This document shows positions 51,401 to 64,000 of a stretch of DNA of 64,000 nucleotides, piece after piece (positions within the stretch are counted from its first letter, which is position 1; each line of letters begins with the position of its first letter). The position numbers were made by a program, and so were the translations under genes. The stretch spans positions 62,001-126,000 of the forward strand of contig QNGE01000953.1 of assembly GCA_008508345.1 (NCBI GenBank). Direction: 5' to 3'. This DNA is from Paragonimus westermani. Taxonomy: Eukaryota > Platyhelminthes > Trematoda > Plagiorchiida > Troglotrematidae. Under the pieces are notes generated by a model, which saw only the letters and a list, made by a program, of their open reading frames with translations, ran no database searches and was not told the DNA's origin.

Positions 51401-54400
51401 TAAATGACGGTTAACCGTTCCGCTACAACTAACTCTTTTACTAGGATCTCATTCTCACTCTCATGACCAGGCTCCTCCGGTCTTTCTACAAGCCTACAAG
51501 ATTGACTACACGAATCATTCACCGCTGTTTTCTCAGACCAGTTTATCGTTTTGTACGTATTGTTTCCGAGTCTTTCTACTCCGGGCTACAAGTATATTAT
51601 TTCTAAGTATTCATTCTATTTTAATAACATTTCAAAATTCGTAAACATGAGGTTTGAGTTCAGCTACTGTGTGCAAGCACACGACTGAAGGTTTCCCTAT
51701 GGGTTGGAATAATGTGCTTTTAAGCTTGGCCTGACCACAACTTGGCCTAGTGTTTGACTGCTGCGTGAACATTACTCGCAAGACAATCGAAGTGACCAGC
51801 ATCCCACAAGTATCTCTGCGACTGCACTCATTAGCCACTGGCTAACATGTGTGCTTTTGAGCAAAAATTATGGTTCACCTAATAAGTGCTCCAATTTCGT
51901 ACTTTGACTGGTGCATGTTCTGTGGAAAACGTTTTTATATCCCCGCCGATATTGTGCAAAAGTGTAATTTCTATCGTAAATAGCAGCAGAATTTAGAAAA
52001 GCGAAACTCAAGGTAAGCTGCGTGTGTGGACAGTTGAAAAGTCCTTCCACGGGGATAGCGAGCGTTAGTAATCGCTTTCTACAGGTGAACGTTACTTGTG
52101 TCATTCGGTAACAGAGAGAAAGTACATATATATATGTATATATGAAGAGTATGTCGAAAGCAAAAGCCTTCAGGACACAGGGTTGCTGTCAAATTTAAGG
52201 CTCATGCACTGGAGCAAAAGAATGTCATTCGTAATGAGACTACCGTTAGAAGGGAGCAGTAATCAACGCCAGTTTCCTTGTATGAATGTTTCGCAGGGTT
52301 TCAGATAACCTAGAACGGTCAGTAGGCACGACTAAGACTGCGTAGGAGGGCAGTTCCATTTATGGAAGCTCACCGCAAGAAGATGGATTCATGATGTCAC
52401 GAAAATTGGTGGAGCAAGTGAATGGGAAATAGAGTCCACGTCGTGGGGCTCGGTCACGTACCTCACAACCTCGTCAGTCTAGGCGAATTCACATCAACAG
52501 TAGTCTCCTATGTCATCGTGCAGTAGCACAACAACGTTGCTACCGAACGCGAATATGTCGGATTTGATGAACCAACTCAACGCTGGTACTGCTAGCTTCG
52601 CAAAGACTGTGTAGCTGAGACTGTGCAGCCTTTTCGTGGATATACCTAACACAGTGCATGTCGTGGGTGACCCAACACTAGTGCAGAATAAGCGTAAGAG
52701 TTTCCGACTGACCGCAGTCTGTATGACAGAGAAGTGAATGGCTGATTCAGCCACCTCGGGTCTACCGAACACAATTTCAAAGAAGGCTGCATTGCAGTTG
52801 GACGGCACGAATGATGGTCCTTGATGCAGTGCGATCTAAATTCAACAGCCAACGACTGAAGAGTTCAGAGTCAGACGTTCCCTGAACACCACGTTTTCAG
52901 CTATAGAAAAACCTACCAACTTGACCACCCAAAGCTCTGTGAAGGCACTGCAGCCAAGCACTCTAAGAGGATCGGTTGATCCGAAGCTGTCACATTCATC
53001 GACCTAGTCCAAAGTCTAATGGCGAAGAATGTGTCATGCAAACAACAACGAAACAGCTGAATTTGATGTTGGTTAGTTCTGAAAATAAGTCGGTCCCTAA
53101 TCGTCTGTATTTATCCGTTCATCAAGCTGAAGCTTGCACGGCTGTATGGTCATGCATGTAAACCACCCTTTTGAGAGTTCTGACGAGGTCAATGAAGTTA
53201 AAGTCACGACTGACAACGTTCTGTTTCCAACAGGGAAGACTTCAAGAATAATGTTCATTTAGTTTGTGATCTTCACAAATAATATAAATAACAAATGACT
53301 GCTACCTTTAACTCACCCTGTCAAAGTTTCTCGACATTTTCCATCTCTAGTCTCACGAGTCTCATGCAATATATAATGATGTATTTATGCAGGTTAACAG
53401 TTTCATTGACTTATACTCAAGAATCCATCTGCGCTCAAGAGTTCTCCCTTGGATATCTACTGGATATAGAATCTGATAAACTTCATTTATTGACCGTAGG
53501 TTAACAGTAAACGTGGATGAAAAAGAGGAGATATGACAAAGACGGTGAGCTCATGCACATGATCAGGTAAAAATCGGAAACATGTTCGATTAACCATTTG
53601 ACGAAATTCAACATCTCACGACTTTCGAGAGTGGGTTGTGAATGTGATGTGGACGATTTCAACTTGATTGAGTTTAGTGTTGAGGTAGTGCTGAACTTAC
53701 CCGAATCGGTCATAGCAAAAGTGAAGACTTATTGTGAATGAGAAACGCTTGGGTTTGTACAATTGCCTGTTCGTTAGCTGAGCCTCATCACAAAGTATTT
53801 TCTTAACTTTTCAACCCTGTTCCATCATAAGAGATTTGTCAGTACAAGCACTAGTGTGTGAGGGGTTTGTGAAAAGAGGTTAGATATGCACGTTAAATAC
53901 TGAGAATTAACTTACTGTTGAAGATTTTGTTGAGCAGATAAATGCTCCAGTATTACGACGTCTTCGACCAATTCTGTTTTTACTACACGATAAATGCATC
54001 AAACGAGTAATTTCCGTTTTTTAAACAAAACACAACCTAGAACGTTCTGGTCTGAAGCGCACGCTTGCTTTAGCCTAGGAGACTTCTCATGGTTTCATTC
54101 ATTAGCCACAATATGTAGCTTGTAGGCGAACTGAAATTTCCCGCCATTTGAATCTCTAGCTCTTGCCCGCATAAGCAGACGGTTAGTTTAGCATCTCTAG
54201 GTCACTGTTCTGCCCGTAGCTGGAACGAAATTTAGACGTTTGCGTTTGTTAATGCTGGGCAGAAAGTTGCAGTTAAAAAACCATTAGATAAAACATTCAC
54301 ATGAGTAGCTGTACTTTGCAAATTTATTTTATTAATAAGCAAACTTTCAAATAAATTTCAACAGTGGATGTGCGAATGAAATTTCATCCCTGTTACCGTC

Positions 54401-57400
54401 TACATGCTGATTAGGGTGAATAAAAGTGGAAATAGTGGTCAAACACATGTCTGATAAATATTATGCACTTAACGTTTACAGCCGGAACGCCGTACGAACT
54501 TGGAAACGTTGGTGTAAAATGCTGAATGCAACACGGCGTGAACCTGTTCACTACGCTGATATAAGTAAATTAAAGAGAATCATAGTATGTCTGGCTATCT
54601 AGAAGTGTAACGCCACACATACAATATATAAGCTGAATTTTTTGTACAAACACATGATGGGACTTACAAGTAAGTTTTTCACATGCATATCTTTCTGTTG
54701 ATCTAACCTCACTGTTGAACTCTACAAAACTGAGGAACCCTGAAAACCGCACTCATCGCGTGGAGTCGTCCTGTGTTCAAATTTACGCCAATTTTCATCC
54801 AATCACTTATGATGATTTTTAAAATGACGCCTCAATAGATCGGACAATATCGAGAAAAAACATCTGAATATTGCAAGGCTTCTTCCAACTCGTCTTTACT
54901 AAGAAAGGCGTTAACAACACTATCTAACTGAAAACCCCGCCAAAGAGATATAATATTTGCATAGCCCCATATTGTACGCCACAGTAATGATATTATTAAC
55001 GAAGATTTTTCGACTTATTACCGCCTAGTAGACGAGATGTCGTTGTAGCATGAATTTTCGTGGGTGTAGATATCACGGAGCGTGCCGCTTGGAATACTTT
55101 ATATTTGAAGAGAATTACCACTGCAGTAATGCTTATTTTGAAAACAAGACCAGGGAATACGTTGGTTTACCAAATGGTGTGGTATTAGTTAGGGATACTA
55201 TAGCGAGAAATTGGAGTTGTTCAGATTACTGGAAAAAGTGTTTCTGAACTGTACGATGGAAATTTCTCGAATGAAGTGATCTTCTCTGTTAGAAGACGCA
55301 CAATCCGAAGAGTAGTGCACATTGCAGTATAACATTAAACATGCACCTGTAAGTGCATATTGATTATCAACTGGAAGATGTGTTTGCAACTGGAACTTGT
55401 TAAGATAAAGGCATAAACTCAGCACAAGCGTTTTCCCTCAATTATCGTTACTGATAACAGCAAATGGTTGGGAAAGATGGAATCCAATTGTACGAAGATT
55501 TACCAGCCAACATTCCGCCTAAAAAGGTCATGTCTCAAATCGGGGACAAGCAACTCCGGTAAAATGCGGCGGCCACATTTTATGGCGCTGACGGGCTTTA
55601 TCTAATTTATTAGGCTGTAAAATGAACAACCCTGAACGGATTTGCAGTCAACTAAACATATGCACAAAATGGTTTCCTTTGTACATGGAAGAAAATGGCG
55701 GAGAAAATTTGATACCAGTTCATTCTACTTTTTAAACTTCCCTTTGGAAGATTTGTCTCGCCAACATGTTCGATGTTTATATTGGTAGGTCCTACCTTTT
55801 ATGCAAAGACACAGACTGGGGCTTTTGCTGTAAACAGTTTTATAAATCCAAACGCTTTTGCATGACAAACACGCACCCTACTTTCACACAACTTGTATGG
55901 AATGTTCACGTTGGTCGGGAGTCAGTCAGCATGTCAGAAGTGAACTTTTAATCAAGCAATCGCGATAAGTTCTTCTAGGAATAAAATATTTATGGTGAGC
56001 AAAAAGTCGACTGCCTCATATCTGGTAGAACAAAAAACTAGGTTAAAGATGTTGCATGTTGCAAACGTTGTGGGTGACGAGGCCACTTAAATGTATGTGG
56101 TCTGCACTCCACAATGTTATGTGTGAAAGTGGAGTAAGGTTATCCACGTGTAGCCTTTGCTTGTGTTAAATATCACCGGTAAGTTGCCTCGTTCATGAAA
56201 TCTCTGATGTGAACTCATGCCTGTGTCTCTTCTTGGGCAAGAGTGTAAAATCCTACCTCACGTTTGATCAAGGCAAATCACTGAATCATTACACTCATTT
56301 ACACAACATACAGAATAGCCATTTGCTCAGTTTGAAATAAGGTTTTAGGGTAACTTAACTGAGTGCATTCCTAAAGGCAATGACAGTAGGTGAATTGTAA
56401 ATCATAACCAACCGGAAACGCTACGTCTGAAGGCTCTCTTTCTTAAACAAGCAGTTGGCAAGTTAGACAGTTTTCTCGGCGGTATTCTGTCGATTCACAA
56501 TAGGAAAAATATAGTAGTTTTGGCTACTTCTGTCAGGTACTGGTGCAAAATATTTTTCTATAGAACTTTGAGACGGAATCTAACAAACTTTCCGGTAAAA
56601 ATGAGGATAAACTTGTTCCTAAATTTGTCCCAGATCGTGCAGTCATCTTGTACGCTATAACCCTACATTTACTCGAAACAGAGTGACTTGGTACTCGCTT
56701 GATCTGTTTTCTGTTTTATGATTTCACAGTAAGCGTGATTTGTCCTTCGAGTGAGGAGGCTGCATGGAGCGCTGTGTGGGTTGACGCGGTGAGTCTGTAA
56801 GCCACACCCGTAACACAGATGCCGTCGTTTGCACTGTGTTTGTCGTGACGGGACAGGTGATCTAACAAGACACGTCAGAGTCATGTAATTCAACCGTATT
56901 TTGCAGGAGTCTGTTGTTCGCCACAGGATTCTGTATGGCGATGACAACTTGTGAACTTGACCAAACTGGCCCCAGGCGATCCGGATGAAGTACAAAATAA
57001 AACGTTGACAACCATGGAATCATAATAGAAATTTTGGGGTTTTCCCGTTAATGCGCTCTTATTGATATCTGTGGAAACAGCTGAAGAACAAAGTGAGGTT
57101 TATATCCCCTGTTCCTCTCAAGGAGATTCTCATGTTAATGTACCACTGGAAAAAAGTCTGTATATTCATCGAAGCCCAAAAATCCGTCAGAAGATAATAG
57201 GTGAACTTACTTGTCTTTATCCTGAATGAGTCTTCTCTTCACTGCAAATCTTCTACAAAGAATCAGTTCACGGTTACTAATTTACTGATGAACAAGATTA
57301 CTATTAGAAAATTATCTCATGCTTACTATTGTTAAACGAATAATGTTAACGATCAATCGTTCGCATCAATTCGAAACTTTCGATTGACTTGTAGATTCAA

Positions 57401-60400
57401 ACCACCATAACTCTACTAAACTCGCAAGCGACTGCATGCCGCTAATCAAGTGCAATCCATATTCTGTAAGATCAGTGTAGACTTGACTTCGCCTGTTGGT
57501 CAGGATGATAAAATGCAATTCACTTTGACAAACCGTTAGTAAGCGATACTCGAAAATGAGCAGAAAGTGAGCGATAAATGGATCCAATTTTTTAAGAGGA
57601 AACTGTAGGTTCATGAGGGACACTTTTGAATACGTATGTCTATTTCAGAAGGCTTTGGGAAGGTAGTCAAGGTAGAATGATCTACGCACATGAGATGACC
57701 AAATTTTGCTTTAGCTTTTACACTGAATATGATTAGAAACTTTCTGAAGCAAACCTCAAGCGTTGGTTTGGTAACGTCGGGTTCGATCCAAGCATGTACC
57801 CTTGCTGTCAGAAAACCACGTTACGTTGAGCAGCAAGAAACTATAGATAACGTTATATTTTGTGAAATCACTAGATGTGGACAGGCAAACAAATCAAACA
57901 AACATCATCTCGACGCCGCTGTTAAACGGCACGTGAGCAAAGTGCAGCATGAAAGGGTGATAATAACGTAGGACATATTTCTTAACCTATCTTTCAAAGA
58001 ATACAGTTTGTTGCACCGGACAAGCGAACATCTCAAAGCAGTGAACAAAAAAGACGTACAACGTTGTTGAACCAAATACTCTCCCAAAAACCAAAAACTT
58101 ATCGCTATCATCAGTCGATGGAGGCATTGATGCAGTTTCTGTTTTCAGGATACTCGATAGTTTGATGTGGTGCTGCGAGGGACAAAAATGGACAGAATCA
58201 AAAGAAGATTTTGAACACGCTTAAATAAGCACATTCTGAAATGACTGGTAGACAGTATTTCTCTGATAATCAGAAAAATGAATGAGCAGTCCAAAAAGAT
58301 ATTTATCAGTTGACTGGTACATGCATGCTAGAGGCAGGCTTTTGAGTTGTCTCGAATCCTGCAATCAGTGTAACTGGGTGTAGTAAAATTAGCGGTTGCT
58401 CGTAAAATACCCACCAATTTCTAGGGGTAAGCCACAGTTGAGTTGAATAATTGTAACAATGAAATTGCTACAGTTTTAAAACACCACACCTTTTTCCTTG
58501 GTTTGCAAGTTTTAATATTTTTCCACAAGCTTTTGTGATCAGCAATTGAACCTATTTCGTGGATTACTTATCCGTCATACAGTGTTCGCAAGAGAAAGCA
58601 GTACAATAAACGTTATCCACTTTTCCTTATCATGGTGTAAAACTTCATTTAGGGACAGATTACCAGGAACACACGATGTGGTTCGCGCACAGTCGTCTCT
58701 GTGAGCGAGTGGGTTCCCATAGTGTGACTTCACTCTTGATGCAAAACTGACTGAACCTCTCATGGTGTTTGCATTTTGACCGTATAGTGCATGACCGACC
58801 ATACGAATACCGTGAATAATGTTTCTATACGTAATGCAAAATTGCGGTATTGAAAGCTCTGTCTCTGGTGTATACTTAAACAGTACTGTGAAGAAATAGT
58901 GAACTACTTCACAAATTACAGAAAGTTTCACAATATACGTTCATTCAAATGGAATTACAAATTATTGTAATAATGACTTATTGGACATCTATTCCTTTCT
59001 AGAAGTTTAGTACACAAAGTCACAAAATTAATTCCAACCATTAAATCCTGGAAAAAGTCCGTAACAAACAACCGCTTTTGATAAAACATCATGAGATCAA
59101 CAAAATTATTCAGGTTCGGCGGAATAGAACAGTACGTAAACAACCCTGAGAGGTTTCACCGATTGTCATTGGATTAAGTATGGCGTTTCAAAATTTCTAA
59201 GTATTTACGGGCTAATAGCCTAGATTTTGCACAACCCACATACTCATATTGATCTAATGATGAACTATCGGAAACAGTTATTTTAAAGGTTTTCTTCCAA
59301 AAGTGTAAACACTGTCACAACAACTCAAGTACATTAATTTTATCTTTCAAATAGGTAGTAGTACCGAACTTTTCAATTGTGCAATCGGCAACAAGACCAC
59401 CTCAGCTAATACGGATGCATATATGAGAAGTGGACTGGTAATTCAGGGCAGGTGATCATTCATTTTAACCCCGATAACTAATCAGCTGAATTAAATTTTG
59501 TCTAATTCGGCCATGTTATCTGAGAAAATATTTAATTAGCAAGGAAAAAAAGTTATTTTGGCTTTCAAGCAGACGCACACTAACGTACAGTAGACTACCA
59601 AAAGGATTTCAGTTATTACACTTTACTAAGGGGTGTGTATCCTCCTAGGGAACAGTTACAAACAAAGACACAACTGCAGTTAATTTGGCCGAGGTTACAT
59701 CAACAACGTTTACTAGGCTTCAGAAGCAATACTGGATCTTTCTGAGTTTAAACAGGAGGTAAAGAGAGATGCTGCTGTGATAACTATACGAAATAAAGTT
59801 TCTAAATAATTATAATATGACCGAAGTTATTATGAAGGATAATAAAGACGTTTTTGTTTTATAGATCAGATCACTCTTACACAGAGCCGTTACTCGCCGT
59901 TCCGGATAATGGATAGGTTTGAGTAGCGAGACCATTTTTCACTGTGAGTAAGAGTGAGAAAGTCGTGTGAACCAATTGAAGTCAAGGATGTAAAATCCGA
60001 ACACAGTACTATCGTCAACAATGCATTTGATTAAGAAATTTTACGTCAATTGATTCGGCCGGTGCCAGAATGCAATATCTGACTACCCTGTGTAAATTTA
60101 CGGAAATGCTATACACAACCCGAAAAGGTTTTGACGCTTTTGTCTGTCAAGCGTTCCTAAGCAAAATTTGCGCCATCGCATTTCCAAGCCGGCTGATGCT
60201 TAAGTAGTTTCTTCCAGCGAACTCTCCATAGATTGTCAGCAGCAAAACTTTCGAATCGAACTACCAATTTTCTCTTACATTTTACCAGTCTATTTACATT
60301 CGCCTATTAATTAAAACGAATCGAACCGACAGATCCATGCACGATGGCTCATCCTTCAAGCTTCAAAATAGTTGGCAGTCAACATTAATCGGTTCGAATG

Positions 60401-63400
60401 GGGATGAAGATTTTTTGATTCGATGGTAACAGTTTATCATGAAATACCCCAGTTGTTTAGGAATACCTGCAGACAACATGGTTTTCTTTTTTGAATACCA
60501 AACTATCTTAGTTACTTATTCTGAATATTGTCTTGCTATTCAGCACATTCTAAAAACCTGGTTAACCCGACTCACTCACTGACACTCCAAACGTTTTGCT
60601 GAAAAGACAGACTGTAGGATTTCGAAGGAGTTGGGTGCTTGCTTGCACATATTTTGAGAAATAACATATATCATTCTGCAACACAAAATTACCTGTAAAG
60701 AAAACCTGTCGACCAAGTACAATCTACAACCACGGGCAACTACTAAACCTAACAGTACTGCACATTGTTTCCTTAACTGAGGTAATAATCCAGTTCCAAC
60801 CTGAACAGTGACCTAATACGGTTTCGGTTCACAAGCTGCCTACTTGTTTCCAAAAACAATCACAGTTTATCTCGCTATTATCACTTGCGGAAACAAATTA
60901 ACTTCTGTCACAGAATGCAACACTATTTCATATTAGGGGTAACGAGTTATAAGTACTATGACTATGCAGTCACCATGTCAAATAGCACAGTTTATTTTGA
61001 ATGCCTTTTTTCAATTGACTCCATTATGGGAAACGAGGAATCAACACTGGCCAGGCCTCCGCTGTTTTGGCCGGACAGACACTTTAAACACCGATATTTC
61101 AAAAATGGAACGTTGAAAATTAACCTTTAACCTGGGAAAGAGCTATGAAATTGAACGGATAAGAGATTTTGACAAATTATTTCCGAGAGGAAGGTTCACT
61201 ATTGACCAAAGTTGTAGGCTTTAAACGGTAGTGTTTCGGAGCATTCTATCTGATTTATAGACCACTGGAAAAAACACTTTGTCTGGTTCAAACGTGTAAA
61301 AAAACGCGTTTGGGTTGTCGGTTCCGAGAGTGAACAATGATAATGTCATTAACATTTGAGTGGAAAGGTTAACTCCGATCCCTCCGCGGAATAAACACAA
61401 CGCACTGTCCGAGTAGAAATTATCAGAATAGATGGTGCAAGCGTTTTCCTTTAAAATTGCTAATCGTTACGCAAGAGAAATGACCTCGATGACAATTCGC
61501 CGGTAGTTTTGGAGTGTTAGCTGCATTAAGTGTGATGGAATAATTCGAAAATATTCGATTACCCGATTGCTTTGGGAACATTTTTAAACTTCTTGTTCTC
61601 TAATTAATCCTAGTCCTGTTTGGATTAATTGTTTCTGAATTCTCTTTAACTTATAAAATAGAGCTTGACTTATGACGGTTCTTGTGAGGTAAAAGGGGTT
61701 CTTTAATTTATCGAGTTCTCAGTTGACCAAAACTGTTAAATATACATGAATTTGCCATTAGGAAGCCAGTTCTTTTCAGCTAGTTAGTCAGAGGAAAAAT
61801 CCGTTGGTTTTATTATGCAATCCTACCTGGCAATCTGGAATAGTATTTTTGTGCGGTTGAAACTCAAATTCTATTGTTAAAACATTTTGCCCATTGGAAC
61901 GCAAAATGGCAATGACACATTAAATCTCGAAGTCTCCCATAAACCATCACCTAGTACAGATGTCTGGTGAAAATGTACACATAATTTCACGGAAATTCCC
62001 AAGTTAACTTGCTGTGCACATCATCGTATGGGAGGTTCATCAACCGTGCTCACCCAGTCAAAACCATGAAGAAACCCTTTTCACACAACTGACTTCTGAA
62101 ATTTTCATGTATGAGAAAATGCTTGCAAGATCATTCGGGTGGAGTACTAGCTAACCCAACAACAAGAAGGACAAATTGTAGACCGTTGGATAGCGGAAAC
62201 GGAATACGTAGGTCGAACGATCAAGCAAGCAGAGCATCAAAAAACAGGGGCAATGCTGGGCAAAAACAGTTCTGCGCAACTCAGTTGACAACTGAATCAA
62301 TATTAAATTCTACGAGGAAACCAGAAAGGCGAACTTACAGGAAATTCAGCTGGCCTGAAACAAGAAGTGGGGACTATATACAGAGCAGGTCCTTAGTCGT
62401 AGCCATGGACACGACAACTATACGAGTTTGTTGACTTTTATTTGGTTACACAAATGGAATAGATGTAGATCGATTATATTGTAGATAAAAATGTCTTTCC
62501 CAGGCCTATGTTTGTTATTGGTCGTGTATTAAGGCTAGTTAAAGACAAATACGTAACGTCAACTATATCCTCAGTGTCTACACAGACCTACAAAATTTCT
62601 CGGCCGACGTTTGTGACGTGGTGTTTAGTGAATGATTTTCGGGAGAGTTCAGCCAAGTGCGCCAATAATCATCATGTTCTTTGTGTGCAGTAACTCGCGT
62701 CCCAATTCTTCCACAAAATTCTACCACACGAGAACTATCCCAATTATTCACATTAGTCGGTTTACTTCTCTAACCAAATCTGCTGCAGCCCGTTTGTTTG
62801 GAGAGCTGCTGTCCACAACACAAACAAAATTTATCCTGCTTTCTATGGGCGAATTGTTTAAGGCAAATCACGAGCTGCGTCCAGACAACAACATTTGCTT
62901 TCAACCACAAACCGGTGAAGTATGCCAGCGGAAGCAAACAGCACAATCGGCATTATATTAATCAGTCTAGACAACTGGAGGTCACGCGTCAGCTGCTGAA
63001 CTGCAAGGTACAAAGCGGTTCGATTTACGCTTTGTTCGGTATCTTCGATCTCACAAACTGGTGAGATAACCTGCAGTGGATTCACTCCAACACTTAGAAA
63101 CTTAAGACTACTTCAGACCTATCATCAGGCCTATGACGTACGTAAAATATTCGGACAAATAATTTAGGTAGTGGCAGTACCCACCTTGCTAGTACATCAA
63201 CGTGGTTTAGAAGGAATTTTGACAATGGACCGCCTATACACAACTTAAGAGTAGCCTGACATTGAAGATTGGCTCACACAGGTTAGGCACGCAAGTGAGC
63301 AAGGTCCATCCACTCAGTAATAATATCCTGTTAACCACTCAAACTGTGTAGTTGTTCATCATAGGATTCTCGATAGAATTGCCGGTTTGCTAGCAACAAT

Positions 63401-64000
63401 TTTAAGCATGAGGTTCAGTAATGAATGTAGTTCTACGAAAAAGCGCATGCGGTCTCACAAAAGTAAAACTTCCCACAATAATTAATTAGATAAGTCAAAT
63501 CGATTGGTGGTTTGCTTGGGTATTCTGGCACACTGCTCTTTCATAATGAATCCAGTTTTCGATGGTGAGGAAAATCTCATGGCCTTCACGGGGAAAATGT
63601 GTTAGATAACAACCATGAAGTTACCCCTCTTGATGCTGGAAGATACACCCGTGTACTTTCTAGTGAGTGACATTGCATTAAAATCCATACCATGAGTAAC
63701 GTTCTAAATGACTTGTCGATAGCTGATGACAAGGTTTGTGGCTACAATGCATGCCCCACAAATGGCAGTGTTCTTGAAGAAATAATTAGTAAAGTTTACT
63801 AGCCAGCGTAAATGAACACGACGATAATTCTTCGTGCTCAACAGGATAGTTCCGCGTATATGTGTAATTCGTTTTTATAAGATGCTTTCCTCCCAACTAA
63901 ACATTACCAACATGTAACTGTAGTCCTCGTAGAAAAGCGGATAAATGGACTGCTCAAAAGTCGGTTGGCTATCGCGTTAGTTCGTCGTCAGTTTACATTC
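39409..64000. other. Intergenic sequence; no gene recognised
   Basis: This 24.6-kb stretch shows no recognisable domain, RNA gene or intact mobile element. Open frames reach only about 118 codons. Slightly GC-richer blocks near 52310-52870 and 62640-63070 give overlapping open frames on both strands without a clear protein family, as expected of decayed repeats. A small Cys-containing open frame at 55050-55247 reads plausibly as protein but has no known match that I can name. Confidence 0.5.
52124..52143 (+). repeat. Short AT dinucleotide microsatellite
   Basis: An interrupted run of AT/TA dinucleotides of about 20 bp, with one G interruption. Confidence 0.6.

Noticed and set aside
52494..52852. 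Overlapping minus-strand open frames (104 and 68 codons) in a GC-richer block
   Set aside because: No recognisable protein family. Open frames in such a block are expected from higher GC, and a decayed repeat is more likely.
57770..57800. GGGTTCGATCC, a perfect Pol III box B
   Set aside because: No box A at tRNA spacing and no T-arm pairing, so it is neither a tRNA nor a recognisable SINE head.

Overview
The window looks like nuclear DNA of a metazoan with a large, gene-poor, repeat-eroded genome. A flatworm, probably a digenean trematode, fits best. The sequence is AT-rich (roughly 60% by eye). The only convincing coding segments are short exons bounded by GT-AG introns, one of them 14.5 kb long. 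A SINE-like element carries a complete hammerhead ribozyme, as in the Smα family of schistosomes, and there is a relic of a CR1/jockey-type LINE. There is no bacterial gene organisation. The organism assignment is inference; the exons and the ribozyme are read directly from the sequence.

One gene is supported: the 5' part of a minus-strand gene for a nephrin/Kirrel-type immunoglobulin-superfamily adhesion receptor. It runs from a signal-peptide exon at 26417-25976 through exons at 11428-11249, 7988-7596 and 6573-6202. All four join in frame at phase 1 and give 462 codons: signal peptide, an unusual N-terminal extension of about 90 residues, and Ig domains 1 to 3. Ig1 is split by the 14.5-kb first intron. 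The remaining Ig domains, transmembrane segment and tail were not found at 1-6201 and probably lie beyond position 1. In planarians nephrin homologues build the filtration barrier of the protonephridial flame cells, so a similar role is plausible here.

Layout: 1-6201 is presumed intron 4, with a diverged 180-bp-spaced repeat at 4824-5088 and a 23-bp sequence shared exactly by positions 1-23 and 5149-5171. From 6202 to 26417 is the nephrin-like gene. From 26418 to 30240 is its upstream flank, with a TATA-like motif just 5' of the start codon. A minus-strand LINE reverse-transcriptase relic lies at 30241-30674. From 38869 to 39408 there is a tandem pair of SINE/retrozyme-like sequences with a tRNA-like Pol III promoter, one intact hammerhead ribozyme and one decayed copy, with matching self-cleavage sites 432 nt apart. 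From 39409 to 64000 I recognise no gene.

The hammerhead element is the most interesting item. Most other open frames are of a length expected by chance at this base composition and are not annotated as genes.
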